Source: Pseudomonas karstica (GTDB taxonomy: Bacteria > Pseudomonadota > Gammaproteobacteria > Pseudomonadales > Pseudomonadaceae). Taken from it: DNA of 64,000 nt. The notes under the pieces were generated by a model. That model did no database searches. It was given only the letters and a program-made list of their open reading frames with translations, and was not told the DNA's origin. Position 1 is the stretch's first letter. Every line of letters starts with the position of its first letter. The position numbers were made by a program, and so were the translations under genes. The stretch spans positions 62,001-126,000 of the forward strand of contig NZ_WLYI01000008.1 in the NCBI RefSeq assembly GCF_009707515.1, read 5' to 3'. This document shows positions 9,185 to 19,199 of the stretch, piece by piece.

Positions 9185-10972
9185 TCAGAACTGCGCTTCA
9201 TCCAGCAGATACAGCGACTCACTGCCGGCCTTGACCGACGCACTGAGGGACTTAATCCGCGGTAACAAGCGGGCGAAATAGAAGCGCGCCGTCCCCAGTT
9301 TGCTGGCGTAGAAATCTTCCTGCTGCTCTTTGCCCAATGCAGCCTTGGCCATCAAGGCCCACATATAGGCATACGCCATGTAACCGAACGCGTGCAGGTA
9401 CTCCACCGATGCCGCGCCGATTTCATTGGGATTGGATTTGGCGCGGTCCAGCACCCAGGCGGTCAGTTCATCAAGGTCATCCACCGCCGCATCCAGCGCC
9501 TGGGTGAACTCGGCCAACTCGGCCAACTCGGCGCCAGCGGTCGCGGTGAAATGGCGAATCTCATCGGCGAACACGGTATAGAACGCCCCGCCACTGCCAA
9601 CGATTTTGCGACCCACCAGGTCCAAGGCCTGGATGCCGTTAGTACCTTCGTAGATCTGGGTGATGCGCACGTCACGCACCAATTGCTCCTGGCCCCACTC
9701 ACGGATGTAGCCGTGGCCGCCGAAAACCTGCTGGCCGTGGACGGTGGTTTCCAGGCCCAAATCGGTCAGGAACGCCTTGGCCACTGGGGTCAGCAACGCC
9801 ACCAGGTCATCGGCGCGTTTGCGAGTCGCGGCGTCCTCGCTGAACTTGGCGGTATCCAACTGCATCGCCACGTAGGTGGAGAACGCACGACCTCCTTCGT
9901 TCGAGGCTTTCATGGTGAGCAGCATGCGCCGTACGTCCGGGTGGACGATGATCGGGTCAGCGACCTTATCCTTGGCCTTGGGGCCGGTGGGCGAACGGCT
10001 TTGCAGGCGATCACGGGCGTATTCGATAGCGTTCTGATAAGAGCGCTCGCCGGAGGCCAGGCCTTGGATACCAACCCCGAGGCGCTCGTAGTTCATCATG
10101 GTGAACATCGCGGCCAAACCACGGTTCGGTTCGCCCACCAGATAGCCCACGGCTTCGTCGAAATTCATCACGCAGGTGGCGGAAGCCTGGATGCCCATCT
10201 TGTGTTCGATGGAACCACAGGTTACCGGGTTACGTGCGCCCAGGCTGCCATCGGCATTGACCATGAACTTGGGCACCAGGAACAGCGAGATGCCCTTGGG
10301 ACCCGCCGGTGCGTCCGGCAACTTGGCCAGCACCAGGTGAATGATGTTTTCGGTAAGGTCGTGCTCCCCCCCGGTGATGAAGATCTTGGTGCCGCTGACC
10401 TTGTAGGAGCCGTCCGCTTGCGGCTCGGCCTTGGTCCGAATAATTCCCAGATCGGTCCCGGCATGGGACTCGGTCAGGCACATGGAACCGGCCCACACAC
10501 CGGAGTACATGTTCGGCAGGTAAGTCGCTTTGAGTTCTTCGCTGGCGTGGGTGTTGATCGACACGCAGGCCCCGGAAGTCAGCATCGGGTACAGGCCGAA
10601 GGCCAGGCCGGAGGAATTGATCATCTCCTCAACCTGGGCCGAAACCGCCTTGGGCATGCCCATGCCACCATAGACGGGATCACCGCCAACACCAACCCAA
10701 CCGCCTTCAGCGTAGGTTTTGTAAGCTTGCTGGAAACCGGCCGGGGTACTGACCGCGCCATTCTCCCAGCGGCAACCCTCTTCATCGCCACCACGACTGA
10801 GCGGGGCAATGCTTTTGGCGGTGACTTTACCGGCCTCCTCGAGAATCGCCTCGACGGTCTCGGCATCGACGGTGTCCGCCAGTGCCGGCAGTTGGGCCCA
10901 AAGTTTGGCAACCTCGAAAACCTCGTTGAGGACGAAGCGCATATCGCGCAGCGGCGCTTTGTAGTCAGCCAT
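9185..10972 (-). CDS. acyl-CoA dehydrogenase (first of three paralogues)
   Basis: A 595-aa FAD enzyme for the first step of beta-oxidation. It starts [19 protein letters not shown], followed by the ACAD middle domain (MCLTESHAGTDLG) and the helical C-terminal domain. The catalytic base is Glu442 in YEGTNGIQALDLVG. A further ~120-residue C-terminal extension is typical of the ~600-aa class. It is the most diverged of the three ACADs here, for example AGTDLG where the others have CGTDLG. A 214-bp gap with a REP-like sequence separates it from the next paralogue. Electrons would pass to ETF. Acyl-chain preference is unknown. Confidence 0.93.
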   Translation of the reverse strand: MADYKAPLRDMRFVLNEVFEVAKLWAQLPALADTVDAETVEAILEEAGKVTAKSIAPLSRGGDEEGCRWENGAVSTPAGFQQAYKTYAEGGWVGVGGDPVYGGMGMPKAVSAQVEEMINSSGLAFGLYPMLTSGACVSINTHASEELKATYLPNMYSGVWAGSMCLTESHAGTDLGIIRTKAEPQADGSYKVSGTKIFITGGEHDLTENIIHLVLAKLPDAPAGPKGISLFLVPKFMVNADGSLGARNPVTCGSIEHKMGIQASATCVMNFDEAVGYLVGEPNRGLAAMFTMMNYERLGVGIQGLASGERSYQNAIEYARDRLQSRSPTGPKAKDKVADPIIVHPDVRRMLLTMKASNEGGRAFSTYVAMQLDTAKFSEDAATRKRADDLVALLTPVAKAFLTDLGLETTVHGQQVFGGHGYIREWGQEQLVRDVRITQIYEGTNGIQALDLVGRKIVGSGGAFYTVFADEIRHFTATAGAELAELAEFTQALDAAVDDLDELTAWVLDRAKSNPNEIGAASVEYLHAFGYMAYAYMWALMAKAALGKEQQEDFYASKLGTARFYFARLLPRIKSLSASVKAGSESLYLLDEAQF

Positions 10973-11152
10973 GGCAAACCTCGTGAAACTTTAAAGTGAT
11001 TCGGTGGGGTCGGTTTTACAGACCCCGAGTGTACCCGAACAACTTTTGAGACACATAGGGTCCACTTGTGACCATAAGGTTTTTACTGGTCACAATAAGC
11101 TTCTGTCGCCGCAGTCGATGCCTGCGATAAGCCCCAAAGTCTTAAACCTCGC

Positions 11153-11194
11153 GCCTCTGCGGGGCGATCGCAGGCTTCGCCAGCGGCTACAAGG
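11153..11194. repeat. REP-like half element (GATCGCAGGC type)
   Basis: The segment GGGGCGATCGCAGGCTTCGC followed by CAGCGGCTACAAGG matches the sequences at 34182-34230 and 35831-35947. It lies between two acyl-CoA dehydrogenase genes and its right end reaches the 3' end of the second. It is an intergenic REP of the second REP family in this window. Confidence 0.6.
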
Positions 11195-12971
11195 CAAACA
11201 TCTGCGCCGGCAAACTCATCAGGCACTCGCTGCCCGCCTCCACCGCCGCTCGATGCGCAGCTGTACGCGGCAGCAAACGCTTGAAGTAGAACTCACAGGT
11301 TGCCAACTTGCCCCGGGCATAGTCGCCCTCGCTACTGCCGGTCTCCAGTTGGGCCTGAGCCACCAACGCCATGCGCAACCACAGGTAGGCAAGGATGATG
11401 TAACCGCTGTACATCAAGTAATCCAAGGCCGCCGCGCCCACTTCATCAGGGTTCTTCATGGCAGCCATGCCGACCTTGACGGTCAGTTCGCCCCACTGCT
11501 GGTTCAACTCGTTGAGCTGCGCCACATAAGCCTTGAGTTGCGGGTGGTCAACATTGGCGACACAGAACCTGTGGACGATTTTGGTAACCCCTCGCAGCAG
11601 CTTGCCCTGGCTCCCGAGGACCTTGCGCCCCAGCAAGTCCAGCGCCTGGATGCCATTGGTGCCTTCGTAAATCGGTGCAATCCGGCAATCCCGTACCAAC
11701 TGTTCCATGCCCCATTCGCGAATAAAACCGTGACCACCAAACACCTGCATGCCGTGGTTGGTCACCTCCAGCCCGGTTTCGGTCATAAAGGCCTTGCAGA
11801 TCGGCGTGAGGAACGCCAACAAGTATTCGGCCTCCTGGCGCTGGTTCTCATCACGGCCCAAGTGCGCGGTATCCAGCAGTTGCGCGGTGAAATACGTCAG
11901 CGCCCGGTTGCCTTCATTGAACGCTTTCATGGTCAACAGCATCCGTCGTACATCGGGGTGGACGATGATGGGGTCGGCGACCTTTTCCGGGGCCTTGGCG
12001 CCGGTCAGGGAGCGCATCTGCAAGCGCTCATTGGCATACTTGATCGCCCCCTGGAAGCTCGCCTCGCCCAGGCACAGCCCCTGCATCCCGGTGCCCAATC
12101 GCGCATGGTTCATCATGGTGAACATGCAGGCGAGACCCTTGTTGGCCTCGCCAATCAGAAAGCCACGGGCACCGTCGAAGTTCAGCACGCAGGTGGCCGA
12201 AGCCTTGATGCCCATTTTGTGTTCAATGGAGCCGCAACTGACAGCGTTGCGCTCGCCGGAACCGGCCAGGAACTTGGGCACGATAAACAGCGAAATACCT
12301 TTGGTGCCGGCGGGCGCATCCGGCAGCTTGGCCAGCACCAGGTGGATGATGTTTTCACTCATGTCGTGCTCGCCGGCCGAGATGAAAATCTTGCTGCCGG
12401 TGATTGCATGGCTGCCATCGGCCAGAGGCACGGCGCGCGTCTTGATGATGCCCAGGTCCGTGCCGCAATGGGCTTCAGTCAGGCACATGGTGCCGGTCCA
12501 TTGGCCAGCGGTGAGTTTGCTCAAGTAGGTATTTTTCTGCTCCTCGGTGCCGTGGGCATGGATCGCCGACATGGCACCGTGGGTCAGGCCCGGGTACATG
12601 CCCCATGAGGTGTTGCTGGAGCCAATCATCTCGCTCAGCATCAGCCCCAGAGACAGCGGCAAGCCTTGCCCGCCATAAGCGGGGTCCGCCGCCACGCCGT
12701 GCCAGCCACCTTCGACGTATTGGGCGAAGGCCTCCTTGAAACCTTTCGGGGTCGTCACCACGCCGTTGTCGAAATGGCAGCCTTCTTCATCCCCCGGGCG
12801 ATTCAGCGGCGCCAGGACGTTCTCGCAGAATTTCGCGCCTTCTTCGAGGATCGCGCTGACCATGTCCGGGCTGGCATCAGTCGCCCCCAGGGCTGCGTAG
12901 TGGCCATGAAAGTCAAAGACGTGATCGATCAGAAAGCGCATGTCGCGCAGGGGAGCTTTGTAGTCAGGCAT
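11187..12971 (-). CDS. acyl-CoA dehydrogenase (second of three paralogues)
   Basis: 594 aa, same architecture as its neighbours. It begins [20 protein letters not shown], has the substrate/FAD loop MCLTEAHCGTDLG, and the catalytic Glu in [16 protein letters not shown] about 440 residues in. An in-frame upstream start at 13028 exists, but the ATG at 12971 has GGAGA a few bases before it and matches the starts of both paralogues. It is much closer to the third copy than to the first. Its substrate is unknown. Confidence 0.93.
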   Translation of the reverse strand: MPDYKAPLRDMRFLIDHVFDFHGHYAALGATDASPDMVSAILEEGAKFCENVLAPLNRPGDEEGCHFDNGVVTTPKGFKEAFAQYVEGGWHGVAADPAYGGQGLPLSLGLMLSEMIGSSNTSWGMYPGLTHGAMSAIHAHGTEEQKNTYLSKLTAGQWTGTMCLTEAHCGTDLGIIKTRAVPLADGSHAITGSKIFISAGEHDMSENIIHLVLAKLPDAPAGTKGISLFIVPKFLAGSGERNAVSCGSIEHKMGIKASATCVLNFDGARGFLIGEANKGLACMFTMMNHARLGTGMQGLCLGEASFQGAIKYANERLQMRSLTGAKAPEKVADPIIVHPDVRRMLLTMKAFNEGNRALTYFTAQLLDTAHLGRDENQRQEAEYLLAFLTPICKAFMTETGLEVTNHGMQVFGGHGFIREWGMEQLVRDCRIAPIYEGTNGIQALDLLGRKVLGSQGKLLRGVTKIVHRFCVANVDHPQLKAYVAQLNELNQQWGELTVKVGMAAMKNPDEVGAAALDYLMYSGYIILAYLWLRMALVAQAQLETGSSEGDYARGKLATCEFYFKRLLPRTAAHRAAVEAGSECLMSLPAQMFAL

Positions 12972-13061
12972 GATGATTTCTCCGGCGGCAGATGGCTTCA
13001 AGCTACTGCCGCGCTGAGCCTCGGACAATCACTGTAGGGCCGCTGAATACACCGCCATCAC

Positions 13062-14354
13062 TCATCCGGCAGCGCCATTGAGGCGCACGGCACCTCGACG
13101 GTTCTGCCCCGATGCCACCACGCAGTTACGCCCGGCGCCCTTGGCGTTGTACAGCGCCTGGTCGGCGGCTTTGAGCACCTCTTCCGGGCTGCGCTGCTCG
13201 GCCAGGCGCTCGGCAACGCCGATGCTCACGGTCACCGAGACATTGGAGGCGCCATTGCCCGCCCGGCGCTGGCGCCCCTGCTGATCATCCTGGGGACGGT
13301 TATCCGGGTTGCGCAACTTAATATCGTAAGTGGCAATGATCTCGCGGATCTCTTCCAGGTGCGGCAGGCACTCCTCGAGGCTCTTGCCGGCAAACACCAC
13401 GGCAAACTCTTCGCCGCCATAGCGATAGGCCCGGCCGCCACCGCCGATCTTCGACAACTTGCTGGCGACCAGGCGCAACACTTGGTCCCCGACATCGTGG
13501 CCGTGGGTGTCATTGAACCGTTTGAAATGGTCCACATCGCTCATGGCCAACACATAATTACGCCCCAATCGTTGCAGGCGCTCATTGAGGGCACGACGCC
13601 CCGGCAACCCCGTCAGTTCATCGCGAAAAGCCATTTGATAGGCTTCGTGGGCAACACCAGCGGCGATCATCAACATGACCTGGCTGCACATGATGTTCAG
13701 GGTAAACGGCAGGATAAAGGTCTGGGGCAACATCCAGAACATCCCCAGCACCCCCACCAATTGCGCGGCATGCAAGGGTCGGGGCTGGCGCCAGTACTGC
13801 ACCGCCAGCGCGATAAAGCCAATGAGAAACATCGGGTAGGACAGTTGGATCAAACTCATCCAGGCGCCATGCAACGCTGGCCAGCGAATCTGCGCCAACC
13901 CGCTCAATAAAGCCTGGGAATAACGTTGTTCCAGAGCCAGGGCCACGCTGCCTAGGGCCAACAGCACCGCACAGCGGGCGACAAAATCGCGGAACAGATG
14001 GGTTTTTTCCTGCCAAAGCGCATAAATGCTGAACAGCAACGGTAATAACAGGCAACACAGATGAAACACTACCGCCGCATCGTCTCGGACGCGGCCGTGG
14101 TCGCGGTAGTAATCGGTCTGAGTGTCCAGCAGGAAATAAGCGACGTACACCGTGATCATCAGAAACAACTCACGCTGGCGACGGTACACCGCGCAATACG
14201 AGCCTCCCAACAACAGCACCAACGTGGGCAGGACGTTGAACAACGAGATGAAGAAAACGTTGAGGTCCTTGACATATGCAGCCGATAGCCCGGCCAGTAA
14301 CAACAGCAGCGAGGGGAGAAAGTGACTGAAACGTACAGCTGACACGCGTGACAA
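13062..14354 (-). CDS. membrane-bound GGDEF diguanylate cyclase
   Basis: About 430 aa. The N-terminal half holds several hydrophobic helices (for example FLPSLLLLLAGLSAAYV and VLPTLVLLLGGSYCAVY), a multi-pass membrane sensor without a recognisable named domain. The C-terminal half is a GGDEF domain with signature RYGGEEF and the metal/substrate segment DVDHFKRFNDTHGHDVGD, so c-di-GMP synthesis is likely. The residues before the signature (GGGGRAYRYGGEEF) lack an RxxD inhibitory site. The start is uncertain: TTG at 14354 has GGAG eight bases upstream, and the frame is open to TTG at 14426. It lies between two acyl-CoA dehydrogenase genes on the same strand. Confidence 0.85.
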   Translation of the reverse strand: MSRVSAVRFSHFLPSLLLLLAGLSAAYVKDLNVFFISLFNVLPTLVLLLGGSYCAVYRRQRELFLMITVYVAYFLLDTQTDYYRDHGRVRDDAAVVFHLCCLLLPLLFSIYALWQEKTHLFRDFVARCAVLLALGSVALALEQRYSQALLSGLAQIRWPALHGAWMSLIQLSYPMFLIGFIALAVQYWRQPRPLHAAQLVGVLGMFWMLPQTFILPFTLNIMCSQVMLMIAAGVAHEAYQMAFRDELTGLPGRRALNERLQRLGRNYVLAMSDVDHFKRFNDTHGHDVGDQVLRLVASKLSKIGGGGRAYRYGGEEFAVVFAGKSLEECLPHLEEIREIIATYDIKLRNPDNRPQDDQQGRQRRAGNGASNVSVTVSIGVAERLAEQRSPEEVLKAADQALYNAKGAGRNCVVASGQNRRGAVRLNGAAG

Positions 14355-14504
14355 GGAAAAAGCTCCGGGCCGACAGACAGATGGCACTGTGCCTTTATCA
14401 AGCCCAGTTAAGCACACCCGACGCAATAGATGTCATATTGATATCACTTTAACGGCAGCCTGAGCCAATCCCTGAGCGTTGCGCCAGGGTTTTTTATCAC
14501 CCAT

Positions 14505-14539
14505 GAAAAAGCCGCCGCTCCCGAAAGAGCGGCGGCTTT
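14505..14539 (-). terminator. terminator after the third acyl-CoA dehydrogenase
   Basis: GCCGCCGCTC at 14511-14520 pairs perfectly with GAGCGGCGGC at 14527-14536, loop CCGAAA. The minus strand continues with TTTTTC. It follows the minus-strand gene stop by about 20 bp. Confidence 0.9.
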
Positions 14540-14558
14540 GAAGTGGAGCCGGTAAGGC

Positions 14559-16364
14559 TTAGTAGCCCAGGTCGAAGTGCTCTTCTTTCATGTCCATCAG
14601 GTTGTTGGCGCCCGACAGCATGGTTGCAACGTGCGTACGGGTACGCGGCAAGATGCGCTGGAAGTAGAAGCGCGCAGTCTGCAGTTTGGCTGTGTAGAAC
14701 GCCTCTTCGCTGGTGCCGGCAGCCAGTTTCTCGGCAGCCAGGCGGGCCATGTCAGCCCAGAAATAAGCCAGGCAGGCGTAACCGGAGTACATCAGGTAGT
14801 CCACCGAAGCGGCACCGACTTCTTCACGGTCTTTCATGGCCGCCATGCCGACCTTCATGGTCAACTCGCCCCATTCCTTATTCAGCGCGGCCAGTGGTAC
14901 GACGAACTCGTTGACCGCTTCGTTGCCTTCGTTGGCCTGGCAGAACTTGTGGACAATCTTGGTGAAGCCCTTGAGCGCTTCGCCCTGTGTCATCAAGACT
15001 TTACGGCCCAGCAAGTCCAGGGCCTGGATGCCGGTGGTGCCTTCGTACAACATTGAGATACGGCTGTCGCGAACGTTCTGCTCCATGCCCCACTCGGCGA
15101 TAAAACCGTGGCCGCCGTAGATTTGCACACCGTGGTTGGCAGACTCAAAGCCGACTTCGGTCATGAACGCCTTGGCGATCGGAGTCATGAATGCCAGCAG
15201 CGCGTCAGCCTGTTTCTTGGCTTCGTCGTCGGTACCGTACTTGACGATATCGACCTGCTTGGCCGTGAAATACACCATCGCGCGGTTGCCTTCGGCAAAT
15301 GCCTTCATGGTCAACAGCATGCGGCGCACGTCGGGGTGCACGATGATCGGGTCAGCGGCCTTGTCTGGCGCTTTCGGACCAGTCAGGGAGCGCATTTGCA
15401 GGCGATCACGCGCATATTTCAGGCCGCCCTGGAAACCGATTTCGGCATGGGACAGGCCTTGCAGCGCAGTACCCAGGCGAGCGGTGTTCATAAAGGTGAA
15501 CATGCAGTTCAAGCCTTTGTTCGCCGGGCCGATCAGGAAACCGGTGGCCGCGTCGAAGTTCATCACGCAGGTGGCGTTACCGTGGATGCCCATCTTGTGT
15601 TCCAGGGAGCCACAGGACACGGCGTTGCGCCCGCCAATCGAGCCGTCGGCGTTCGGCAGGAACTTGGGCACGATAAACAACGAAATGCCTTTGGTGCCAG
15701 CCGGTGCGTCCGGCAGGCGAGCCAGCACGATATGAACGATGTTGTCGGCCATGTCGTGTTCACCGGCCGAGATGAAGATCTTGGTACCCGTGATTTTGTA
15801 GGAACCATCCGCTTGAGGTTCGGCCTTGGTGCGCAACATGCCCAGGTCGGTACCGCAGTGGGACTCGGTCAGGCACATGGTACCGGTCCACTCGCCCGAC
15901 ACCAGTTTGGTCAGGTAAGCGTCTTGCTGCTCTGGGGTACCGTGTTCGGAAATAGTATTCATCGCGCCATGGGACAGGCCTGGGTACATGCCCCACGACC
16001 AGTTGGCTTCGCCGACCATCTCGCTCACAGCCAGGCCGAGGGACTCCGGCAGGCCTTGGCCGCCGTGTGCCACGTCATGGGCCAGGCTTGGCCAGCCGCC
16101 TTCGACGAACTGTTTGTAGGCTTCTTTGAAACCCGTAGGGGTCTTAACGCCTGACTCACTCCAGGTGCAACCTTCGATGTCACCCACGCGGTTCAGCGGT
16201 GCCAGCACCTGCTCACAAAACTTGGCGCCTTCCTCGAGAATGGCGTCAACCATATCCGGGGTAGCGTCCTGGCATGCCGGCAGGCTCTGATAGTGCGCTT
16301 CGTAGCCGAGCAGTTCGTCACGAACGAAGCGAATATCACGCAAGGGGGCCTTGTAGTCAGGCAT
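14559..16364 (-). CDS. acyl-CoA dehydrogenase (third of three paralogues)
   Basis: 601 aa, starting [20 protein letters not shown]. The ACAD middle-domain motif is [13 protein letters not shown], and the catalytic Glu lies in [16 protein letters not shown]. The ~600-aa length with a C-terminal extension (ending KEEHFDLGY) places it in the same subclass as the two downstream paralogues. The ATG at 16364 has GAGG upstream; a longer frame to 16427 is unsupported. It ends in its own strong terminator, so the GGDEF gene beyond it needs its own promoter. Confidence 0.93.
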   Translation of the reverse strand: MPDYKAPLRDIRFVRDELLGYEAHYQSLPACQDATPDMVDAILEEGAKFCEQVLAPLNRVGDIEGCTWSESGVKTPTGFKEAYKQFVEGGWPSLAHDVAHGGQGLPESLGLAVSEMVGEANWSWGMYPGLSHGAMNTISEHGTPEQQDAYLTKLVSGEWTGTMCLTESHCGTDLGMLRTKAEPQADGSYKITGTKIFISAGEHDMADNIVHIVLARLPDAPAGTKGISLFIVPKFLPNADGSIGGRNAVSCGSLEHKMGIHGNATCVMNFDAATGFLIGPANKGLNCMFTFMNTARLGTALQGLSHAEIGFQGGLKYARDRLQMRSLTGPKAPDKAADPIIVHPDVRRMLLTMKAFAEGNRAMVYFTAKQVDIVKYGTDDEAKKQADALLAFMTPIAKAFMTEVGFESANHGVQIYGGHGFIAEWGMEQNVRDSRISMLYEGTTGIQALDLLGRKVLMTQGEALKGFTKIVHKFCQANEGNEAVNEFVVPLAALNKEWGELTMKVGMAAMKDREEVGAASVDYLMYSGYACLAYFWADMARLAAEKLAAGTSEEAFYTAKLQTARFYFQRILPRTRTHVATMLSGANNLMDMKEEHFDLGY

Positions 16365-16568
16365 AGCGATAAACCTCTGCTGATGAATCTGGGATGAACA
16401 ACCGCGTGGAGTTGCAGTAGCGGTCAAACAGTTGTTTGAAACATACGTTTACGACCCTACCTTGTCAAGCGCGCGACCACTGCCGTTTGTCATGACGCCG
16501 GTAAACGCCAGGCACAGCAAGGCCTACAGCGAAATGCCGGATAAAATTCCAATGGGTAGATTCTTTAT

Positions 16569-16590
16569 GTAGGAACGAGCTTGCGACTAC
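16569..16590. repeat. single REP-like sequence (GTAGGAGCGAGC type)
   Basis: GTAGGAACGAGCTTGCGACTAC is a palindrome-like single REP related to the paired copies at 27997-28094 and 30727-30823. It lies downstream of the small rod-like gene. Confidence 0.6.
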
Positions 16591-16606
16591 AAGAGCACAG
16601 GGGAGT

Positions 16607-16879
16607 TCAGGCGTAGGTGTCGATCAGCGTCCCAAGCATTTCATCGGAGGCCTTGGCGATTTTCACACCCAGCTCCACTTGAAACTTACCGGCGGCGATT
16701 TCGAGCATATTGCTGGCCGAATTCGAAGAATCTGCCGACCGCAAACGGTCATTTTGCGCGTCCGAAGGCTGGCTGATGGCGGCGCTGGCAACCTTGCCGG
16801 CGGCCTGGTCGACGCGGTCCTGCCCGGACTGAATGCTGCTCAGCCCCGAATAAAACGCGCTGCTTCCAGAGATTTCCAT
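16607..16879 (-). CDS. small flagellar-rod-like protein of unknown function
   Basis: 90 aa, no signal peptide. The start (SGSSAFYSGLSSIQSGQDRV) resembles the N-terminal helix of rod/hook proteins such as FlgC or FlgG, and the end (IAKASDEMLGTLIDTYA) resembles their C-terminal helix, where K-x-x-D-E-M-L-G-T-L-L is typical. The middle is a short polar linker rich in Ser and Asn, so it looks like a rod protein reduced to its two coiled-coil ends. It is not in a flagellar cluster: it stands alone between bioD and an acyl-CoA dehydrogenase. A role in motility is inference. Confidence 0.7.
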   Translation of the reverse strand: MEISGSSAFYSGLSSIQSGQDRVDQAAGKVASAAISQPSDAQNDRLRSADSSNSASNMLEIAAGKFQVELGVKIAKASDEMLGTLIDTYA

Positions 16880-16985
16880 GGCTTTAACCTGCCTTCAGAG
16901 AACCGTGAACGGGCATTGAAGCAAACATCCTGGTAAAAGACCCGTCAAAAACGCTAATGGCACAATGCCTTATCCATAGAAAAAA

Positions 16986-17666
16986 CTAGTCAAGCAAGTC
17001 CAACTGCAAGTATTCAGCGACGGCTTCAGCACTCGGCTGCTTGAGTTTTGGCACCCTTCCCAGGCAGGGCGCAGGCAGTCGCTCAGCCAACGTGGCGAGG
17101 TTCTCCTCCAGGCGAGAGGTCTTGGGGTCGATGATATTGGCCACCCATCCTGCCAGAGACAAGCCGTCCCGGGCGATGGCCTCGGCGGTCAGCAAGGCGT
17201 GGCTGATGCAACCCAGGCGCACGCCCACCACCAGAATCACCGGCAGCTTCAATGCCTTGGCCAGGTCCGACAGGTTGGCCTGGTCGGCCAATGGCACGCG
17301 CCAGCCACCCGCGCCTTCAATCAAGGTGAAGTCTGCCTGGTTGGCAAGAAGCTGTTGCATGGGCGCGAGCAAGGATTGAACAGTCAACTCAACGCCGGCT
17401 TCACGGGCCGCCAGATGCGGCGCAATAGCTGGCTCGAACGCCACCGGATTGACCTGGGTATAACTCAGGGGCAACGAACACTCGGCCAGCAACGCCACGG
17501 CATCAGCGTTACGCAGGCCCTTGGGTGTCACCTCGCAACCCGAGGCCACCGGTTTGCCGGCCGCCGTGGTCTTGCCCAATTGCCGGGCGGCATAGAGTAA
17601 ACCGGTAGCAATGGTGGTCTTGCCAACATCGGTATCGGTACCCGTAATGAAATAAGCAGCGTTCAT
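16986..17666 (-). CDS. bioD: BioD, dethiobiotin synthase
   Basis: 226 aa. ATP-dependent carboxylation of 7,8-diaminopelargonate to form dethiobiotin, the penultimate step of biotin synthesis. The P-loop GTDTDVGKT is at residues 9-17 and the second conserved motif is [10 protein letters not shown]. The ATG overlaps the bioC stop by four bases (17663-17666), indicating coupling. Last gene of the bioBFHCD run. bioA (the aminotransferase step) is not in the cluster. Confidence 0.95.
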   Translation of the reverse strand: MNAAYFITGTDTDVGKTTIATGLLYAARQLGKTTAAGKPVASGCEVTPKGLRNADAVALLAECSLPLSYTQVNPVAFEPAIAPHLAAREAGVELTVQSLLAPMQQLLANQADFTLIEGAGGWRVPLADQANLSDLAKALKLPVILVVGVRLGCISHALLTAEAIARDGLSLAGWVANIIDPKTSRLEENLATLAERLPAPCLGRVPKLKQPSAEAVAEYLQLDLLD

Positions 17667-18475
17667 AGCGGTTTCTCCAGTACGGCATACACCACTTGAT
17701 AGGTGGCCGGCAGGCCTTGGGCCTGACGGAGCTGCTCATAAGCTTCAACCAGTGCAACAATTCGTGCCCGACCGGTAAGGCCTCCCGGGCGCCCGGGGTT
17801 CAGGTTGTGCGCCCCCAAAGCTTTCAGTTCGTGAGTCAGGCTGCGCACATCCGGGTAGTGCAGCACATGTGGGACTTGCTCCAGGTTCAGGACCCGCAAC
17901 CCACTGGCATCACATAACTGCTGATAAGTACTGAACGGCCGGAAGCGATTAACGTGAACCATGCCATCCGCCGCCCGCCAGCTTTCTCGCAGTTCATCCA
18001 GTGTCCCGACGCACAGGCTGGCAAACGCCAGCACGCCACCTGGCTGCAACACCCGACTCGCCTCGCTGAGCACCGCGGCGAAATCGGAGCACCACTGCAC
18101 CGCCAGGCTGGAGAAGATCAGCTCGCAATTGCCATCGCGCAACGGCAACCGCTCGGCATCACCGACGATAAAATGCTCGGCGCCGCCCAAAGGCCGGGCA
18201 TGTTTGAGCATACCCTCGGCGATATCCAGCGCTAAACCTTGGCTGGCTGGGAACGCCTGATCCAGCGCGCGGCAGAAATACCCGGTGCCGCAGCCCAGGT
18301 CCAGCCAGCGGCGTGGCGCAATCTTTTGTGGCAAGCGTCGCAACAACTCACCACCCACCGCGCGCTGCAGCTCGGCGACGCTGTCATAACTGGCTGCGGC
18401 ACGGGAAAAGGACGCCGCCACCTGGCGCTTGTCCGGCAAGGCGCCTGGCAGCGGGGGATGGGACAAGTCAGTCAT
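17663..18475 (-). CDS. bioC: BioC, malonyl-ACP O-methyltransferase
   Basis: 270 aa. SAM-dependent methylation of malonyl-ACP, which lets fatty-acid synthesis build the pimeloyl chain. The SAM motif [15 protein letters not shown] is near residue 55 and the post-II motif [13 protein letters not shown] is further on, as in BioC. The frame is open to 18559, but the ATG at 18475 fits family length and overlaps the bioH stop (18468-18470). An adjacent in-frame ATG at 18478 would add one residue. Confidence 0.93.
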   Translation of the reverse strand: MTDLSHPPLPGALPDKRQVAASFSRAAASYDSVAELQRAVGGELLRRLPQKIAPRRWLDLGCGTGYFCRALDQAFPASQGLALDIAEGMLKHARPLGGAEHFIVGDAERLPLRDGNCELIFSSLAVQWCSDFAAVLSEASRVLQPGGVLAFASLCVGTLDELRESWRAADGMVHVNRFRPFSTYQQLCDASGLRVLNLEQVPHVLHYPDVRSLTHELKALGAHNLNPGRPGGLTGRARIVALVEAYEQLRQAQGLPATYQVVYAVLEKPL

Positions 18476-19199
18476 CATGGCTCTCATGCAAAAAAGCCTG
18501 GATCGCCCCCGCCACACCGTGGGGGTCTTCCAGAAGAAAAGCGTGGCCGGCCTGTTCAATCAGGCCGATTTCAACATCCGGCAGTAGCCTCAGCAGGTCG
18601 CTGGCAGCCTCGGCGGGCACCAGGCCGTCCATCCCGGCAAACAGATGCAATTGCGGACCACGAAAAGCCTGCAAGGCTTCACGCGTATCCAGTTGGGCGA
18701 GTAGTTCAAGGCCGGCCATCAGCATTGAAGACGGTGTATTCGGCGCACCGCTGACCAGCAAGCGTGCCAAGCCTCGTGGATCTTGCGCACCCTTGGCACA
18801 CAGCAGGCCAAAGCGCTTGAGGGTCATTTGGGAATCGGCATGGCAGCCGGCAAGGAATGTGTCGAAGGTTTCGCCAGGCATCGCGCTTGGCCAATCGTCG
18901 CTGGCGACAAAACAGGGATTGCTGGCCAGGGTCAATAAGCCGCAGCAACGATCACCCCGGCGTGCCGCCAGTTCGGACGCAAGCATGCCCCCCAGGGACC
19001 AGCCGCCGAGCCAGGCGTTATCCGCCAGAGTGGCATCGAGTTCGTCGAGCCATTCATCAAGGTCGCTGGAAGCCAGCGTCGGCAATGGTTCGACCTGCAC
19101 CCGCAAGTGCTCGTCCAACCCTTGTAGCGCCGCCGCCAACGGTTCCATTGGCGATACACCCAGGCCCCAGCCGGGCAGTAATATCAGTCGATCACGCAT
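18468..19199 (-). CDS. bioH: BioH, pimeloyl-ACP methyl ester carboxylesterase
   Basis: 243-aa alpha/beta hydrolase that removes the methyl group from pimeloyl-ACP methyl ester. The nucleophile is Ser68 in GWSLGG. The acid and His lie near [10 protein letters not shown] and [11 protein letters not shown]. The start overlaps the end of bioF by eight bases. The Pseudomonas arrangement of bioH inside the bio operon differs from E. coli, where bioH is unlinked. Confidence 0.93.
   Translation of the reverse strand: MRDRLILLPGWGLGVSPMEPLAAALQGLDEHLRVQVEPLPTLASSDLDEWLDELDATLADNAWLGGWSLGGMLASELAARRGDRCCGLLTLASNPCFVASDDWPSAMPGETFDTFLAGCHADSQMTLKRFGLLCAKGAQDPRGLARLLVSGAPNTPSSMLMAGLELLAQLDTREALQAFRGPQLHLFAGMDGLVPAEAASDLLRLLPDVEIGLIEQAGHAFLLEDPHGVAGAIQAFLHESHDD

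Noticed and set aside
9392-10999. 535-aa open frame on the plus strand opposite the first acyl-CoA dehydrogenase
   Set aside because: Antisense shadow of a well-supported gene in high-GC DNA; composition rich in His, Gln and Gly, without domain motifs. Similar shadows exist opposite the other two dehydrogenases and opposite glcB.
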